DNA of 64,000 bases from Micromussa lordhowensis (GCA_964020085.1 OZ026606.1:21822573-21886572), one strand, 5' to 3'. Shown: positions 1 to 12,031, numbered from the stretch's first letter. Numbers and translations: made by a program. The notes: generated by a model from the letters alone, not told the origin.

Positions 1-112
1 TGTGAGAAGAATGTTACTTAGAAGAAGAATAGCCGTTTATCGTCATCTTTCCCGCTGTTTTATTTTATATTTTGGTTTTAGTTTTACTCAATTCTACCTG
101 TAGGTCGTGAAT

Positions 113-152
113 TCATGCTGGAAAATTCAAAGCTAAATGCAATCAGTAAGTT
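113..152 (+). CDS. C18orf63: C18orf63-like exon a
   Basis: Acceptor ctgtag before 113 and donor gtaagt after 152. It encodes (G)REFMLENSKLNAI and leaves one base for the next exon, which accepts it. Confidence 0.65.
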
Positions 153-3100
153 CTACAAGACGGTAAATATTCCCTTCTACTTTTTACTGATCAGTTACAC
201 ACTGGGTTACTGAAAATTGCGCAAATTCAACTGTCTTAAAAACAGTGTGTCTCTTTAATTCATTGTATGTATTGTACTGATTTCAAGCTATGCTTCCATC
301 ATTGCCGATCAGTAATCATCAAAAGTTTCTATCCAGCAAGCCTATTAAGTCGGCGGACCAGCGACTCGCTCTCCTCTTCAAGAGTTTTGTATTGGCGCAC
401 CTAGACGCGCGTGAGAAGATTTGGGAGGAGGAAATATAAGGCGCACGGTGTACTACGGGAAGAAAGAAGTAGTAAGAATTTTTTTTTTCACTAAGCCCAC
501 AGTGGTATGTAATTTTTTGTTCAACAGTCATGTCGTGACAACTGCCCCAAACTATTCGGGCGCATCCAAGAAGAATATTCCAAGCTCGTTTTTGAGTCAA
601 CTTTCCTAGACTATTGTAAGAGATGGGTGGTCCGGCCCAAGCTGGTTGACTCAACGGCTTTTAACAAGATTAGCTCCTGTAATGCACTATACCCACGAGT
701 TAGGCTAAATTTGAAATTTTAAGCTCTTTTCTGTACGAGTCAACACATTTTTCTGTACAAGTATTATCTCCTGTACTGCAAATAATGCAAAGAGCTAGGT
801 GTTCTTCTACAGAGTCTTCTTAAATCGCTAATCCCATGTCCACTTGGTTAGATCACAAGTAACACTCCACTACAAGTCTACAGTTCATACACGTTTTAAT
901 AAAATAATTCTTGTAAGCGGTAATACGCATCACATTACTACGGTATTTACGTTTTATTACAAATCAATTGACTGATTGTTGATATATACATCAGAACATT
1001 GGTTCCGTGTTTCAAAACTATTTGCAGCTCTTGAAGTAACCATAACTGACAAGATATGTATTGGATTACAAGCTTGTTCCTTGAAATCAACCCCTTGTAA
1101 GGTAAGATCCCGAATACAGTCATGCAACCAAATCAGTTAAGACATTAAAATACTTCATGCAGACGTGGTTAAAGCTGATTCAAAGCAGAGATATTTCTTT
1201 TAATCAAGTCCTTTTCGGTCCACACAACTGAACTCACAGGGGTACAGGGTTGCTAGCGTTAACATGTCTTACCAGTGATTGCTGACAGCCCATTTCTTTT
1301 TGAAATGACATAATAATAACTTTATTTATATAACACCATTCCTACGTTCATGTCGCTCTTTTTACAAAGAAATTGTGATAAAACACGACGGGCATTTGAG
1401 AACACGAGGGAAACGAGTGTTCTCAAATGTCCGGAGTGTTTTATCACAGTGTAATACACGGCTTAGGCTTCTTCATTGCTTTTATGGTATAGATTTTACG
1501 CGCGCAAAACAATAAAACACGATTTTTCTATGCTTTATACTCTGATAAAACATATATTGATAAAACGTATTCTTTGGTTTTCAGCCGGAGCATTTTACTG
1601 CGTCAACGAGAGCACTGGACGAATTTAAAAGCAACAGCGATGCTCTGATAAGTGATACCGCTATTTCTGACGATTTGTGTTTTGTATTGCCGAGGTAAGC
1701 CTGTCATCTTTTTGGATTCCTTAGATTCTTTTTCATACCAACTGATCGTCATGTCAGTTAAAGGTACCTTGTCCGGCAAGCACTATTTTGCAAACAACAA
1801 TGCGTAGATTGTATAGTATAGGTTTCTGAAAGAAAATTTTTGCAAGTAGATTTTAAAACGAGCAGGGAGGCTTGACTGCCTAACGGTTATAATTCGGTGA
1901 CCTCCAATCATGCTGAGCACTGAAGGCATTTTACTCTCACATGCAGTGCTTATCTTTAAAATTAAGTACAGATGATTACTGGCAAACTGTTTAAGGAACC
2001 TTTACAATATGCTGAGGGTGAACTTGCAGTGAGCCAAAATAGCATCCTATCCACATCCTATCTAAGTGAAATGTTACATCACGACTGTTTCGAATTTTTC
2101 AGCTTGAAAAAGGGAAGAATATCAAGTATAACCCACCAACTACCAGAAGTTTGTCCGTTCGCAAGCTACGAAGAACTACGAAAACATTGGAAACTAATGG
2201 TAGGTAGAGTAAGAATCTGTACTGACATTATGGTACAGAAAATGCAAGGGAAATTGATTTTTACTGTCTAAAGGAATATGGCATACATGGGATGAGCATT
2301 TACGACGTATTTATTTTATTTCATGCCGTGAATTCTACCGGGAACTCATTGGAAAATTGAAGTTATGATGGGCACAAGAAAATAATGCTCCACACAACTG
2401 GCTATATCCATGTTGTGGGGCAAACCTGGATACAATACCTGTGTATTGCTATAGTAAAAAAATGATGCTATATCGACGTCAGTTAGTGTTAACGCCTTCA
2501 GTACTGTTAGAGTGACTGTTAGACAATCGTCGAGCAGCGAAAGCCGAGCCTTTTAGACGAGGAAAATCAAAATTGTTCGACAAACTCAAACTCGAAGTGA
2601 AAAGAACGGGAGTTCGAGTTAGAGGAGCGCCATCTCGACCTTGGCACGGGGATACGTACAACCGCGAAGGACAAACTAGAGAAAGTCTTCTTGACTGTGA
2701 ATGTACCCGTTTATAGATTTTAAAAAGTGGAACGTCATAATCCGGTTACCAACGGGTCACAAACGTTTGGCCGTATTAGCGGGTTGGCTGTATTAAAGAG
2801 GTTCTTTAAATAAGGAAATTACTGACTGAGCTTTTTCCGGGCCAGAATAAACTGGCTGTAATAACGAAATGACCGTATTACCGGGGTGGCTGTAAAGCGT
2901 GGTTCCACTGCACGTAGATCAATAGATTAAGCACAGCGCGTGTAATTACTTACAAGCTACAAGGCCCTTGGCAATCCCAAGTGACGTTTCCCGCGACTCT
3001 TATAAAGCATTCATTTGCATTCGTAAGCCATTTATGCTGAAGAAAGTTATAGTATTTTTAACCGAAACGTTCATACAAAAAGTTTTTTAGCCAATTTTTT

Positions 3101-5894
3101 TAATTCTCACTATTATCATGCCTGGCTACAACCACGGTATTTTTATACTTACACGCTCTTGCTTTACTTTGCCCTCACAGTACGGATACAGACTACCATC
3201 CGAAGAAGACGTTTTCTACAACGTGCATTTCTACTACCTCAAGGAAAAAATATTTACGTATCCTTTATTCCAAGTATTTACACAGCGTAAAAGAGCACTT
3301 AGATATGTTGTTACGCTGCATCGTATTCTCCATCACCTTGCCTCTTTCATCTCAAATTCAACGAGTGAAACGTTAGGCTTACAATAAAACGCCTTAATCT
3401 TATCCTTTCTTGAAACCAGTAATACCTTACTGTTAACGTCTGGACACGGAGACCATCATTTACTGCAAATACTTTTTTTAACTAGGGAATACATGAAGAC
3501 CAAAATCGTAATCAAATCTTAACAAAAAGCATCTAGATACCCTGCAAGCTGCATTCGTAGCAGTCAGGTTCTGGTGTCTCCTCGCTGTGATCATCAGCTA
3601 ATTTTCAGCTCGTTTCTAAGAGACCTATCGTGTCGCATGCCAGCTGTGTGCGGGACACCCCTGACATTCACCTCTTTTCCACTCTACCCAACAAGCAGGC
3701 TTCAACAAGCTACCCATGCAAACCATAGCAACCTAACCAGGACTGCGCCTCCTCAATTCAGCCGCTGTAGATCCTTTGCCATTCAGCGTTCACAGAACAC
3801 TTCAAGGCAGGCAACAATTTCTCCTGCAGCGTCTCAGCTGATGTTGCCACAGGAATCTTCCCAAATACAATCCCCAAAAGTGGATAAAAATGCTGTTAAT
3901 TCAACAAGCGCCACGCCCATTGTTACACCGTTATTTTCACAATCTCCAACACCTTTTGTACCTCTTTTCACCAGCAACCGCGTTTTTCGTTCCGATAACT
4001 CTGAGCGATCAGCATCTGACAACTTAATTCGCCCTTCTGTCTCTGGCGCGCAACTTATACCCATGTTCTCGAGGAAACGAATGCAGAGCCATGTCAGACA
4101 ACCAGTGACAAACAAAAACAGCGGAAATACGGCAACTCTCACAAGAGGAGATGCACTACAAGGGACAACGTCTGTCTCAACACAGCCTAGGGTTCATAAC
4201 ACTGTATACTCACAAAAACCTTCATCTTCAGTTTCGAACCTAAGCTCATCCCAAATACTAGAACGGGAAAAGGTGGACAGTGCGTTTGAAAGGAACAATG
4301 CGCGGCATGGTCAAATCCTGCCTGAAAAAAGAGGCAGCCAAACACATGAAAGCAATACGATGGGACGCGGTGTAACTAAAGAAACAATAGAAAGCATCGG
4401 GGATATTCCTCTATCAACCTTATGTCAGGGGCCGAAATCTCCTATGACAATTTTCAGTGAATCATCATTTAGCAGGCGTGACATACCTTCAGAGCGGAGC
4501 CCTAGTTCGTCGACGCAAGTTTCAAAGTGTTTACCCCAGACAAGGCCTGGACTTATAATAATACGGCAAGCGCCTATCAGAGACATTCCTTTAGCTTCGT
4601 CAGCAGGCAACGTAGCTCATGTGCAGGTGGGAGACACTGCCAGTCTAAGTATTGAGCAGCGGGATGAAAATCATTTATTGCTGAACGGTACCCCTACGAA
4701 CAGACTTCCCAGGTCATTAGCATGTCCTATGGAGCATGTTCGAGGGGCGAACATCCCTGAGCCTTTTTCTACTTTGATTCAATCAAGGCCCGACCTAGCA
4801 AGAAAGAGACAGGTACATTGCTTTATACGTATTTGTCTTGTTTTTAAGCCACCTTAAACATCTAATTTATTCTTAGCATATTGACATATTGCTGTCAGGA
4901 AGACACGAAACAGAAAGCGATAGTGGTTTTGTCTTATTCACTTAATCCTCCGCTTGGCATTTGCTGAAGCACATGACCATAGGTTTGTCTTGCTGTACCT
5001 CCAAATTCTCGGAGCTATAATGTAAAAACAATTCTTAGCAAGAGCTCTGAGTTAGCTTAGTCTATGGCAGACAGCCTTATGTCGTGGACTAGCATCCCTC
5101 CCAAGGGGAAGAAGGAACACCTTTAGCCACAATCAGGGACAAAAGTATACTTCCCTTGATAAAAGAAACAATAGCCGACAATTAGCCCCCCAATGAATGT
5201 TACAACGGGCTTTGGCGACGCTGTTACATGATTATAACATTGGTTTGCGGGGGCGGCGAAATATGAGGAGTGTAGGTAGAACAAATTTCACTTGACGGGA
5301 GAAATTTGTTTTCGGGCAGTGTCTCAACTGATTATTTTTGTCCCTGATTGTAGCTACTTCGCGCCGTTGAGCCACCGTGATGGTATAACTGACAATCTTT
5401 TTATATTTTCGTTTTGGTTGTAGATCAATGGCTTTGGAGACGATGACACACCTCCGAAAAAGCCCAGGTCAAAGCCTAAGATTCAAGAGGACGTTGACGT
5501 AAGAGAATTGGCCATACAGGATAAGGTAAATTAGTCATCACGGCATTTTTCTCAGATCTGCTAAATTTAACTGTTGACTTGCATGAATGTGAGTTGCGCA
5601 GTGACCCAATTGCTAGCGCGCTGGGCTCCGAATCGAGAGGACCTGTTTCAAGCCCTCACGGCCAGAGTCATTGTGTTGTTGTGTTCTTGGTCAAGACACT
5701 TTTAAGTGTTAAAAAAAATCCACAGTGCTGTTATAACGCACAATTTATATTTACTTCAGCTCAGCAAGGTAAACACCGTAACGTTAGCTGACTGGCTCAA
5801 GAAGCGAGGTGTCGCTGTGAAAACTAAAGACAAGAAAGCAGAGCTGGCCAGTAAAGTCGTGCAGTACCTTGCACTCATCCAACATGAACAATAA
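113..5894 (+). CDS. C18orf63: C18orf63-like (DUF4708) protein gene, 5' partial, eight exons in view
   Basis: Spliced gene whose 5' end lies before the window. Exons by splice site and phase: 113-152, 1028-1101, 1585-1694, 2103-2199, 3181-3257 (or to 3273), 3561/3564-4812, 5424-5525, 5760-5894. Phases join without a stop. The product matches my memory of the vertebrate C18orf63 family in order: GREFMLENSKLNAI, then LCFVLPSLKKGRISSI, CPFASYEELRKHWKLM, YGYRLPSEEDVFYNVHFYYL and FLRDLSCRMPAVCGTPL. A long Ser/Pro/Thr-rich tail of about 400 residues follows. It ends in a basic patch (PPKKPRSKPK) and a SAP-like helix pair (TLADWLKKRGVAVKTKDKKA), which suggests a nuclear or nucleic-acid role. The family's function is unknown to me. 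Family call is from recalled similarity; exon structure is seen directly. Confidence 0.8.
1028..1101 (+). CDS. C18orf63: C18orf63-like exon b
   Basis: Acceptor tttgcag, donor gtaaga. With one base carried over it gives 25 codons, beginning TLEVTITDKICIGLQACSLK. This matches the family segment preceding the conserved proline-rich turn. Confidence 0.65.
1377..1545. repeat. Foldback repeat, family member 1
   Basis: Imperfect hairpin 1377-1445: gataaaacac and gagaacac match their complements downstream. The flank to about 1545 (cagtgtaatacacggcttag) is shared with the element at 18610-18830, so this is a dispersed family. It lies in the C18orf63-like intron. Confidence 0.7.
1585..1694 (+). CDS. 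C18orf63: C18orf63-like exon c
   Basis: Acceptor ttttcag, donor gtaagc. 110 nt, phase 0 to 2. It encodes PEHFTASTRALDEFKS followed by ISDDLCFVLP, the best-conserved entry into the next exon. Confidence 0.75.
2103..2199 (+). CDS. C18orf63: C18orf63-like exon d
   Basis: Acceptor tttttcag, donor gtaggt. 97 nt closes phase 2 to 0. It encodes SLKKGRISSITHQLPEV and CPFASYEELRKHWKLM, a strong family match. Confidence 0.8.
2740..2925. repeat. Repeated 'gccgtattagcgggt' motif block
   Basis: Several variants of a ggc(c/t)gtattaNcgggg motif occur in tandem (ggccgtattagcgggttgg, gaccgtattaccggggtgg). It looks like a decayed MITE end in the intron 2200-3180. The rest of that intron holds nothing I recognise. 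Confidence 0.35.
3181..3257 (+). CDS. C18orf63: C18orf63-like exon e, with candidate U12-type donor
   Basis: Acceptor ccctcacag. It encodes YGYRLPSEEDVFYNVHFYYL and KEKIFT. The next exon needs two carried bases. The only donor giving that phase is GTATCCTTT at 3258, the U12 5' splice-site consensus. The ordinary donor at 3274 leaves phase 0 and runs into a stop in the next exon. Confidence 0.7.
3561..4812 (+). CDS. C18orf63: C18orf63-like large exon f
   Basis: Acceptor gtag (3560) or gcag (3563), donor gtacat at 4813. It starts SQVLVSPRCDHQLIFSSFLR, matching the family's end of the conserved domain. The rest is a low-complexity Ser/Thr/Gln/Pro-rich tail of about 390 codons with no recognisable fold. 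The antisense ORF here is a shadow. Confidence 0.75.
5123..5355. mobile_element. MITE with ~24-bp terminal inverted repeats
   Basis: Left end agccacaatcagggacaaaa and right end ttttgtccctgattgtagct are near-perfect complements, 233 bp apart. The interior is non-coding. It sits in the intron 4813-5423 of the C18orf63-like gene. Confidence 0.75.
5424..5894 (+). CDS. C18orf63: C18orf63-like last two exons (SAP-like C terminus)
   Basis: Exons 5424-5525 (phase 0, donor gtaaat) and 5760-5894 (acceptor tacttcag, stop TAA). Joined they read PPKKPRSKPKIQEDVDVREL and then LSKVNTVTLADWLKKRGVAV, with a basic helix and a short tail ending ALIQHEQ. The second part resembles a SAP DNA-binding helix pair. 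A SINE head sits in the intron between them. Confidence 0.7.
5590..5706 (+). mobile_element. tRNA-derived SINE head fragment
   Basis: A tRNA-like head (gcgcagtgacccaattgcta, ctccgaatcgagagg) is followed by gtgttcttggtcaagacact. The same tRNA-unrelated core block occurs in the SINE at 43721-44013. The 3' body and tail are missing. It lies in the last intron of the C18orf63-like gene. Confidence 0.6.
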
Positions 5895-6610
5895 TCACTA
5901 CCAAGATGCTATTGCATCATCCATCAGCTGGGGAAAAAGTAAGTAATCCACGCTATTAGGAGATAGAAAATATGATCTGTCCAGATGGATAAAAGCTGAT
6001 GAGACAATGTTTGGAATCGAAAACTCTTCGGGTATGTACATGTTCACGGCCGGGCAGGACTGCATATAACGGCCGGTCAACGAACAATGTCCGGTCAGAA
6101 TTGGGTATTGACCGGACAAATTCTTGGATTGTCGGACATCATTGTCCGGTCATCATTTACCGACTCGTTCAGTGAAATTTTTATTCTTGTACCCGCGCGC
6201 GCTCATTTGCGCGCGCTAATGACGCAAAAATCGTGCGCAGTAAGGATGCGCAATGCAAAACTAGGGAATCACCTTAAGAGATTCTTAATGGAAGAAAGGC
6301 AGCAAACGCAACAATTGTATTTGGAATAAGACTCCATGCATTTAATACATGCAGTGCTGCCGAATTTTGAAACCCTAAGACGATATGAGTTAAGTGTTTC
6401 TTGTTTAAACAGGGAGCGAGCGTATAAATGGAGGCTGAGCGGCTCAGCCCGTCCATCACAAATTGGAATACTCTGCTTTGATTGGCTTATTCACCCAGGC
6501 GTGTCGTACTCCCGCGAAATTCGCACGAAGTAATATTTCAGGCGACCGCACAAGGGAAGGTTTTTCGTTTGTTTGCTTTCTTTGTAAAAAGGTCAGCGAA
6601 AACAACAAGA
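5895..6610. other. Intergenic, with clustered ccggtca motifs
   Basis: Between about 6048 and 6155 the motif ccggtca/tgaccgg recurs in both orientations, giving small hairpins. This looks like a decayed foldback element. The two short overlapping ORFs here are products of this repeat. No gene supported. Confidence 0.4.
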
Positions 6611-6640
6611 ATGGCATCTACAGAAGAAGAATTTAGACAG
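6611..6640 (+). CDS. Possible first coding exon (orphan)
   Basis: ATG in fair context (aagaatggc) opens MASTEEEFRQ and ends in CAG followed by gtatcg, a plausible donor. I could not find a continuing exon downstream. It may be the 5' end of an unrecognised gene or chance. Confidence 0.2.
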
Positions 6641-6798
6641 GTATCGTACTTCATATACATGCATTTTAACTTCTTATTTTTGTTGTTTCAATCGTGAAAG
6701 CATATCGATTGTTTTCGAGTTGTTTACTCAACGTAAATGCCGTGTTTAGCCAACAAAGTGCAAACCGCTGACCTTTTATAGGCTCGCTCCGTGTTTAA

Positions 6799-7164
6799 AG
6801 GGGCTCAGTCACGGTATTTTGAGTTATTTTAAGCATCGACAAAATTACCGTTAAATGAAGAAAACCTAAACATAATACTTTACAAAGATAGAAGATCATC
6901 AAAGAGATGATAATAAACCATAAAGGAACACAGATGGTCAAGGATGGAGAAGATTGACATGGATTGCAAACAACGATTTTGAAAAGTTTAGCTAAACTTT
7001 TCAAAATCATTTTGCAATCCGTGTCAATCTTCCCCATCCTTGACTCTCTGTGTTCTTTTATGGTTTATTATCATCTCTTTGATGATTTTCTATCTTTGTA
7101 AAGTATTATTTTTAGGTTTCCTTCAATTTAACAGTAATTTTTAAAATACCGTGACTGAGCCCCT
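6799..7164. mobile_element. Foldback MITE, piggyBac-type TTAA target
   Basis: Nearly the whole 366 bp is one palindrome with centre near 6991. Ends are aggggctcagtcacggtatt and its complement. Both sides are flanked by TTAA (6795-6798 and 7165-7168), the target duplication of piggyBac-type elements. Non-autonomous; the ORF on the minus strand inside is not a gene. Confidence 0.85.
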
Positions 7165-8202
7165 TTAAGTTCACATCTTAGTTAGCTTCTTTTTTCAAAT
7201 TAATTAAGAGATCGATTGAACCCTTCGGCTAATCAGCTTTCATATATTATGCACATTTTGCTTTAACTTCAGTTTTAGAAATGATGTGACAATTGCCAAA
7301 GTGTAATATTTAATTACTAGTGATTTTGAATTTTTAAAACATTGAACTTGGCCTTTATGGAAAAGTTGACGCCCCAGTTTGAAATCAGCCGGTTTTTTTA
7401 GACACGGTCGGGGGAATAAGTACCAGTTGATGACGACATCCCGGCTCTGAGCATAAACCTGACTGATCCTACGCTCCAGTTTCGTCAGTCCTTGAAGTTG
7501 CTAAGCAATAGTATGTCATGCTGTCTTGACAGGTTTTGAAAAACCTGTCAGTATTCTTGCTAGATTTTGATTGGATGCTAAGAATCGGAAACTCTTCGAG
7601 TGTTGCAACGAAGATTTACCGAAAACGAAACTTGTTCCCCGACTGTAGAGCGTGTAGAGTTATGAGTACACAGTTTAATGCATGATGCAGGATATCAACA
7701 TATCATGTGGTCTTTTTATTGATGTGCATTTAGACTGATGGCTTAAAGATTTGTTGTGTTCTTCCATTTCTGAGACACTTACGAACTTTACGAACACGAA
7801 ATGTGACGAAGCTTTGGCAACACAATTCACTTGTTCATAATTGAAAGCATTTTATTCACGATCTTCAAGTGACATACAGGAGTTACTGTGTTAGCTATTT
7901 TTCGATTTACACGTCTCATTTAATCCCTAATAACAATGAACTAGGGAAAAATGAAGATTACATCTACAATAAAAAGATTATCCTTCAAATCAGCTTTAGG
8001 CATCTTTGCGTCTCTGAAGTTAATATTTTTCCTCTTACTTCTATTGTAATTAACAGAAAGTCTCCGCTAGTCCTTGCAAATATCGCATAGGCGATAGGCT
8101 GCTTCCACAGCACTTCGATAGAAGTACCAAAAAGACAAGTTGGAGTGTGCGTGTAACAAAGTTTCTATATTTCGTATTGTCGGGCTAACTGTACTGAGGC
8201 GG
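7165..8202. other. Non-coding stretch, nothing recognised
   Basis: AT-rich, with short ORFs only and no motif. A small hairpin (gacaggttttgaaaaacctg) lies near 7528. Confidence 0.4.
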
Positions 8203-8524
8203 GGTGCTTACCATTTATCAAGAAATTCCAAACATTTCGGATGGAAAGCAAATTTAACAGTAATTTTCTGGAAATTCTATTTGGAAATTGTGGACCACCT
8301 CCAGAGGTACTGTTATTTTTCTGTTCGAAATAGAACGGCGGGAATTTACCACTTGCTGAATTTCCCAGTTTCCAGTCTCTTGTCAACGCACTATAATAGC
8401 GGCAAACCGTATTACAAATGGTATGCGCAGCGTCGGTCTGTTAGTTTGCTGAATTAGAAAAACCCTTTATCATTATTCAACGGCTATCCTAAACGGTTTC
8501 CTGCGATAAATGGTAAGCAGCCTG
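8203..8524. mobile_element. MITE-like element with ~25-bp inverted ends
   Basis: Left end gcttaccatttatcaagaaa and right end with the complement of gcttaccatttatcgcagga. The ORFs on both strands inside (8140-8457 +, 8165-8386 -) are explained by the element. Confidence 0.6.
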
Positions 8525-8619
8525 TTATTAAACGAAGTTTTACTAGCAGCAAAAAAGTGTTTCGCGCGCTATTGACTGAGACAACTTTAAGGCGGGGGTA
8601 AACATGAATAGGCGTGAAC

Positions 8620-8954
8620 AGGAGCCCATCACCAGGAGCGTACAACTCCCTTACTAAGCCTATGTTACGGCATTTTTACAGACCGGTCTATTTTTAGGCA
8701 TCTTTTCCCGCGAAATGGGTCAGCTCCAGTCTACATGAGCGTGCATCGGTAAGGAAAAAAATGGCTCTTTTTCTTTTTAGTCTTCTGGTGAAATGATGAC
8801 GTCAGTTAAAAATTAAGTCCGTGCTTGTGATTGGTTACTGAGGTTCCTGCCGGGGTCTGAATTCGCGGTAAATTCAAACTAAAAATAGATCAGTCTGTGA
8901 AAACGCCGTGACAGGAATATGGGGTAGTTGCACGCTCCTAGTGATGGGCTCCTG
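8620..8954. mobile_element. MITE with ~75-bp terminal inverted repeats
   Basis: Left end aggagcccatcaccaggagc is mirrored by the right end (complement aggagcccatcactaggagc). Similarity continues inward to ctatttttag in both. Non-coding interior. Confidence 0.8.
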
Positions 8955-11750
8955 GCGTGAATTATGAAGGGATATAGAAAAGGAAATTGTTAGGATTAAG
9001 ATGCAGACAGTTGAGACAGTTGAGAGCCCCTGGCTGCTAGGGGACTGTTTGGTATCCGTCTACTAATTCTTCACTTCAAATTTCAATTTTCCAAATCCAT
9101 TTCATATTTTCCTCAATTTAACCTATCCTTTGAGAAAAAATATCTCTTTCCCAAAATGCGCAAAAATCACCCAAACATTTTCACAAAACCGCCAAACAGT
9201 GGTTAATGAGATAAGCAGAGAGATTTAGTGTCGCTTGAAACGTGACCGAGATATAGGCAGAAAGGCCGTGTTAAGCGACCGCAAAACAGCCTTCACGTGT
9301 ACCCCGCCTTAATGGATAGCCACACCTTGGTTGCATTGGAAAGGGTGGAAGGAAAATGGCTCTTTATTTCCGCCGCTTTGCGGCCCCGAGCGTTCCACTC
9401 GATCCAGACCCTTTTCTCTTTGAAACAATCCAATCTAAAAAATTAAATAGCGACTGGGTACAGTACAAGTGTGGGGAAAGGCCCTCTCCCTTCTACTGAC
9501 ATGGCATTCAGCTTTCAGATTGCCGAGAAGGTAATAAAGAAGTTAGCGCAAATCACGAAATTAAGTTTTCACGACAGGATTATATGTGAGGAGCTTAATT
9601 ACTAGATCTTTTACAGCATCTCTGTAAGTAAATCGGGTCATTTGTGTGGAGCCATTATTTAACCAAATTTAAAAAATTCTTGGAATGTTAAAGTAAGTGT
9701 GGCTACCACTTAGGTGAAAATAAGAAGCCATTTCTAAACAGGAATATTGAGTACTTCAACACAATCAAAGAGTAAAACATTTATGCAATGTAACGGTTTG
9801 ACAAAAGTGTTTTTTTTTTTCATCCTAGTTCTACAGTTTTAAAGAAAATTGATAGAACCCAAATCAATATAGGGCTGTCAAAGTGTAATTATTTAATCAG
9901 AAGAAAGCAAAACGATCAAGGTCAGAGCAGTCCTCCATAGAGTGAACGCGTATTTATTATGGTATGAAAACCGAATCAAAATACTGTCCACTTATTGACT
10001 GCTAACAGGGCCCTCCAACAGGAAAGCATAGAATTTACTGTGTCATAATTACAAAGCCGCGGTTTGAGTTAAAAGCCAATATAAGTCGGTTGTAACGGAA
10101 GCGAGTGATAGCTGATTGTGCAAGACTCACGAGTGACTATTGAATTATATTTTTACTCTCCACCACGCACGTGCTCAATAACATTATGAAATACATCCAT
10201 GTTTAGTCTCGCATTTCAAACACTGAATGAAAAGTCGAGAAAAGGAAAACTTGATTTGACGTTATTAATATCTTGCTCGTAGCAAGTTGAACTTCAAAAC
10301 TGATTCCTAAAATCGCCAATGTTTTGGTCATAAGTGAAGTCTATGAAGCCACAACAAGTAGTCTATGAAGACTCTAGAACTTGAAAAACAACTCTTGAAG
10401 CGCTTAAATTTCTGCTGAACTTCAAGAACTTCCCTTTCTAGACGTTGCGTTCGAAACACTACTGAAGCACGAATAGTAAATTAAAGTTCGAAGTTGAAAT
10501 GTATTTTCGGCAAAGCGCACACGCCCGGATAGAAGCTGACGTCTTTGCCCTTCAGTGTCCATTACAGACTTACCAAATATCTACCATGTGGTCGAAACGC
10601 GGCTACAACATCCTTTTTACAACGTGGTGCTCCGTGCGGATATTGTTCTACTACCGCTTAAGAGCGTCCGAGTGGAAAATGTGGTCAAACCCACGCTTCC
10701 TGTCAACACAACCACTATCGCATGCACTGCTTTCCTTCTTTTCAATGAGCGGGTCGTGATTTAAGATATCTTTAAACATTATGGCTTGCAAAAATTACGT
10801 AATATCAATTTTCAGGGCAATAGGGAGGAACAAAACATTCTGCGCATTTCTAGAACGCTTCACGCTAAGTGCCTAGAATGTAAATTAAGTCCATTAGTGC
10901 GAATAGTTTGTAAAAAAAAAATCCGAGTTCTAATCGAATAATCTAAGTTTTTGGAAGCCGAAGATTAAACTTAGCGGTGTTTTTCCATGGATGTTGAAAG
11001 TGTCGCCGAAAAAAGCCACGACTTTCGCTGAATCACTCTTTGGAAAAAAATTCACGACAGGCGCCGTTGGTTTTTCGGGTCATTAGTTAACAAAAGGCGC
11101 CCTTTTCACAAAAAAATAATACGAAAAATCACTTACAAGTATAACATCAAAACAACCTCCTTAACAGACAATCGCACGTTAATGTAATGAATAGAACTTT
11201 ATGGAACAGTTTTGCTTTATTTTGAGAAAGCTGGGAACCTAACATTAAATATCGTTACATTTTCAAGAGCGCAGAAGATTGATAGCACAAAGAATCTTGA
11301 ATCTCTCTCCGACATATTCCCTTGACACAAATGGAAAGAAATATGTGGTGAACAGAACGAAAAATTGATGGTTAGGTAGTGAATGCATCGTTTACGAACC
11401 ATGGGCTTCGAGACAAAGTATGAGAACTGAAAGATAATTATATTAATTTCCAATGCCAAACAAGTGGATAGAAACGTTATAAATAGATTTTCCTTCATAC
11501 CACGGGCCTATTAAGCTAACTTCAAGCAGGTTTAAGTGTCCACAAAGACTTGATGTCTATCGATGGTAAATTAATTAGCTCTGTACGTAATCATAGCGTT
11601 GTTCGTTTTGTTCTGTACAAGAGCCCTTAGGGTAAGTATTCCTTCTCGAAACACTTCACAGAAAGCCGGCTCCTATGCGTATTAATAGCCTCTTGGAATT
11701 CACCCAAGCGACCCAAATGGTCCTAAAGCCATAACAATAAGTATTTAGAG
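8955..11750. other. Non-coding stretch with one unassigned ORF
   Basis: Mostly AT-rich and featureless. The exception is 10540-10764 (+), where an open frame (VSITDLPNIYHVVETRLQHP, then VVKPTLPVNTTTIACTAFLL) is richer in GC and in coding-like residues than its surroundings. I could not place it in a family. It may be a relic exon. Confidence 0.3.
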
Positions 11751-12031
11751 GAGGTGGCGTGGCCGAGTGGTTTAGGGCGCTGGATTTGAAATCTGGAGGC
11801 CCCTGGTTCAAATCCTTCATCCTACCACTATCTGGATTTGTTCTCGGTAGTCCCGAGTTCAACTCCTCGACCGCGTTGTGTAAATAGCCAAGTGGTCAGC
11901 CTCCCACCAGTTGGGATTCTTAACAGTTTATGTGCTATATGAAATATTGGTTTATTTATTTAGTGTCCCCAATTAGCACAACAGTGCTAAATACATAGAC
12001 ACTTAAATAAAGTTATTATTATTATTATTAT
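11751..12031 (+). mobile_element. tRNA-Ser-derived SINE with ATT tail
   Basis: A box tggccgagtgg (11760-11770) and B box ggttcaaatcc (11805-11815) surround a tRNA-Ser(UGA)-like anticodon loop tttgaaa. The T-stem does not pair and the long variable arm is missing, so this is not a working tRNA. A tRNA-unrelated body follows, ending in (ATT)n. Cnidarian genomes carry SINEs of this kind. Confidence 0.75.

Noticed and set aside
3834..4142. Minus-strand ORF inside the C18orf63-like large exon
   Set aside because: Shadow of the plus-strand exon, which has phase-consistent splicing and family similarity.
11755..11840. Functional tRNA-Ser gene
   Set aside because: The T-stem cannot pair and the variable arm is missing; the body and ATT tail show it is a SINE head.
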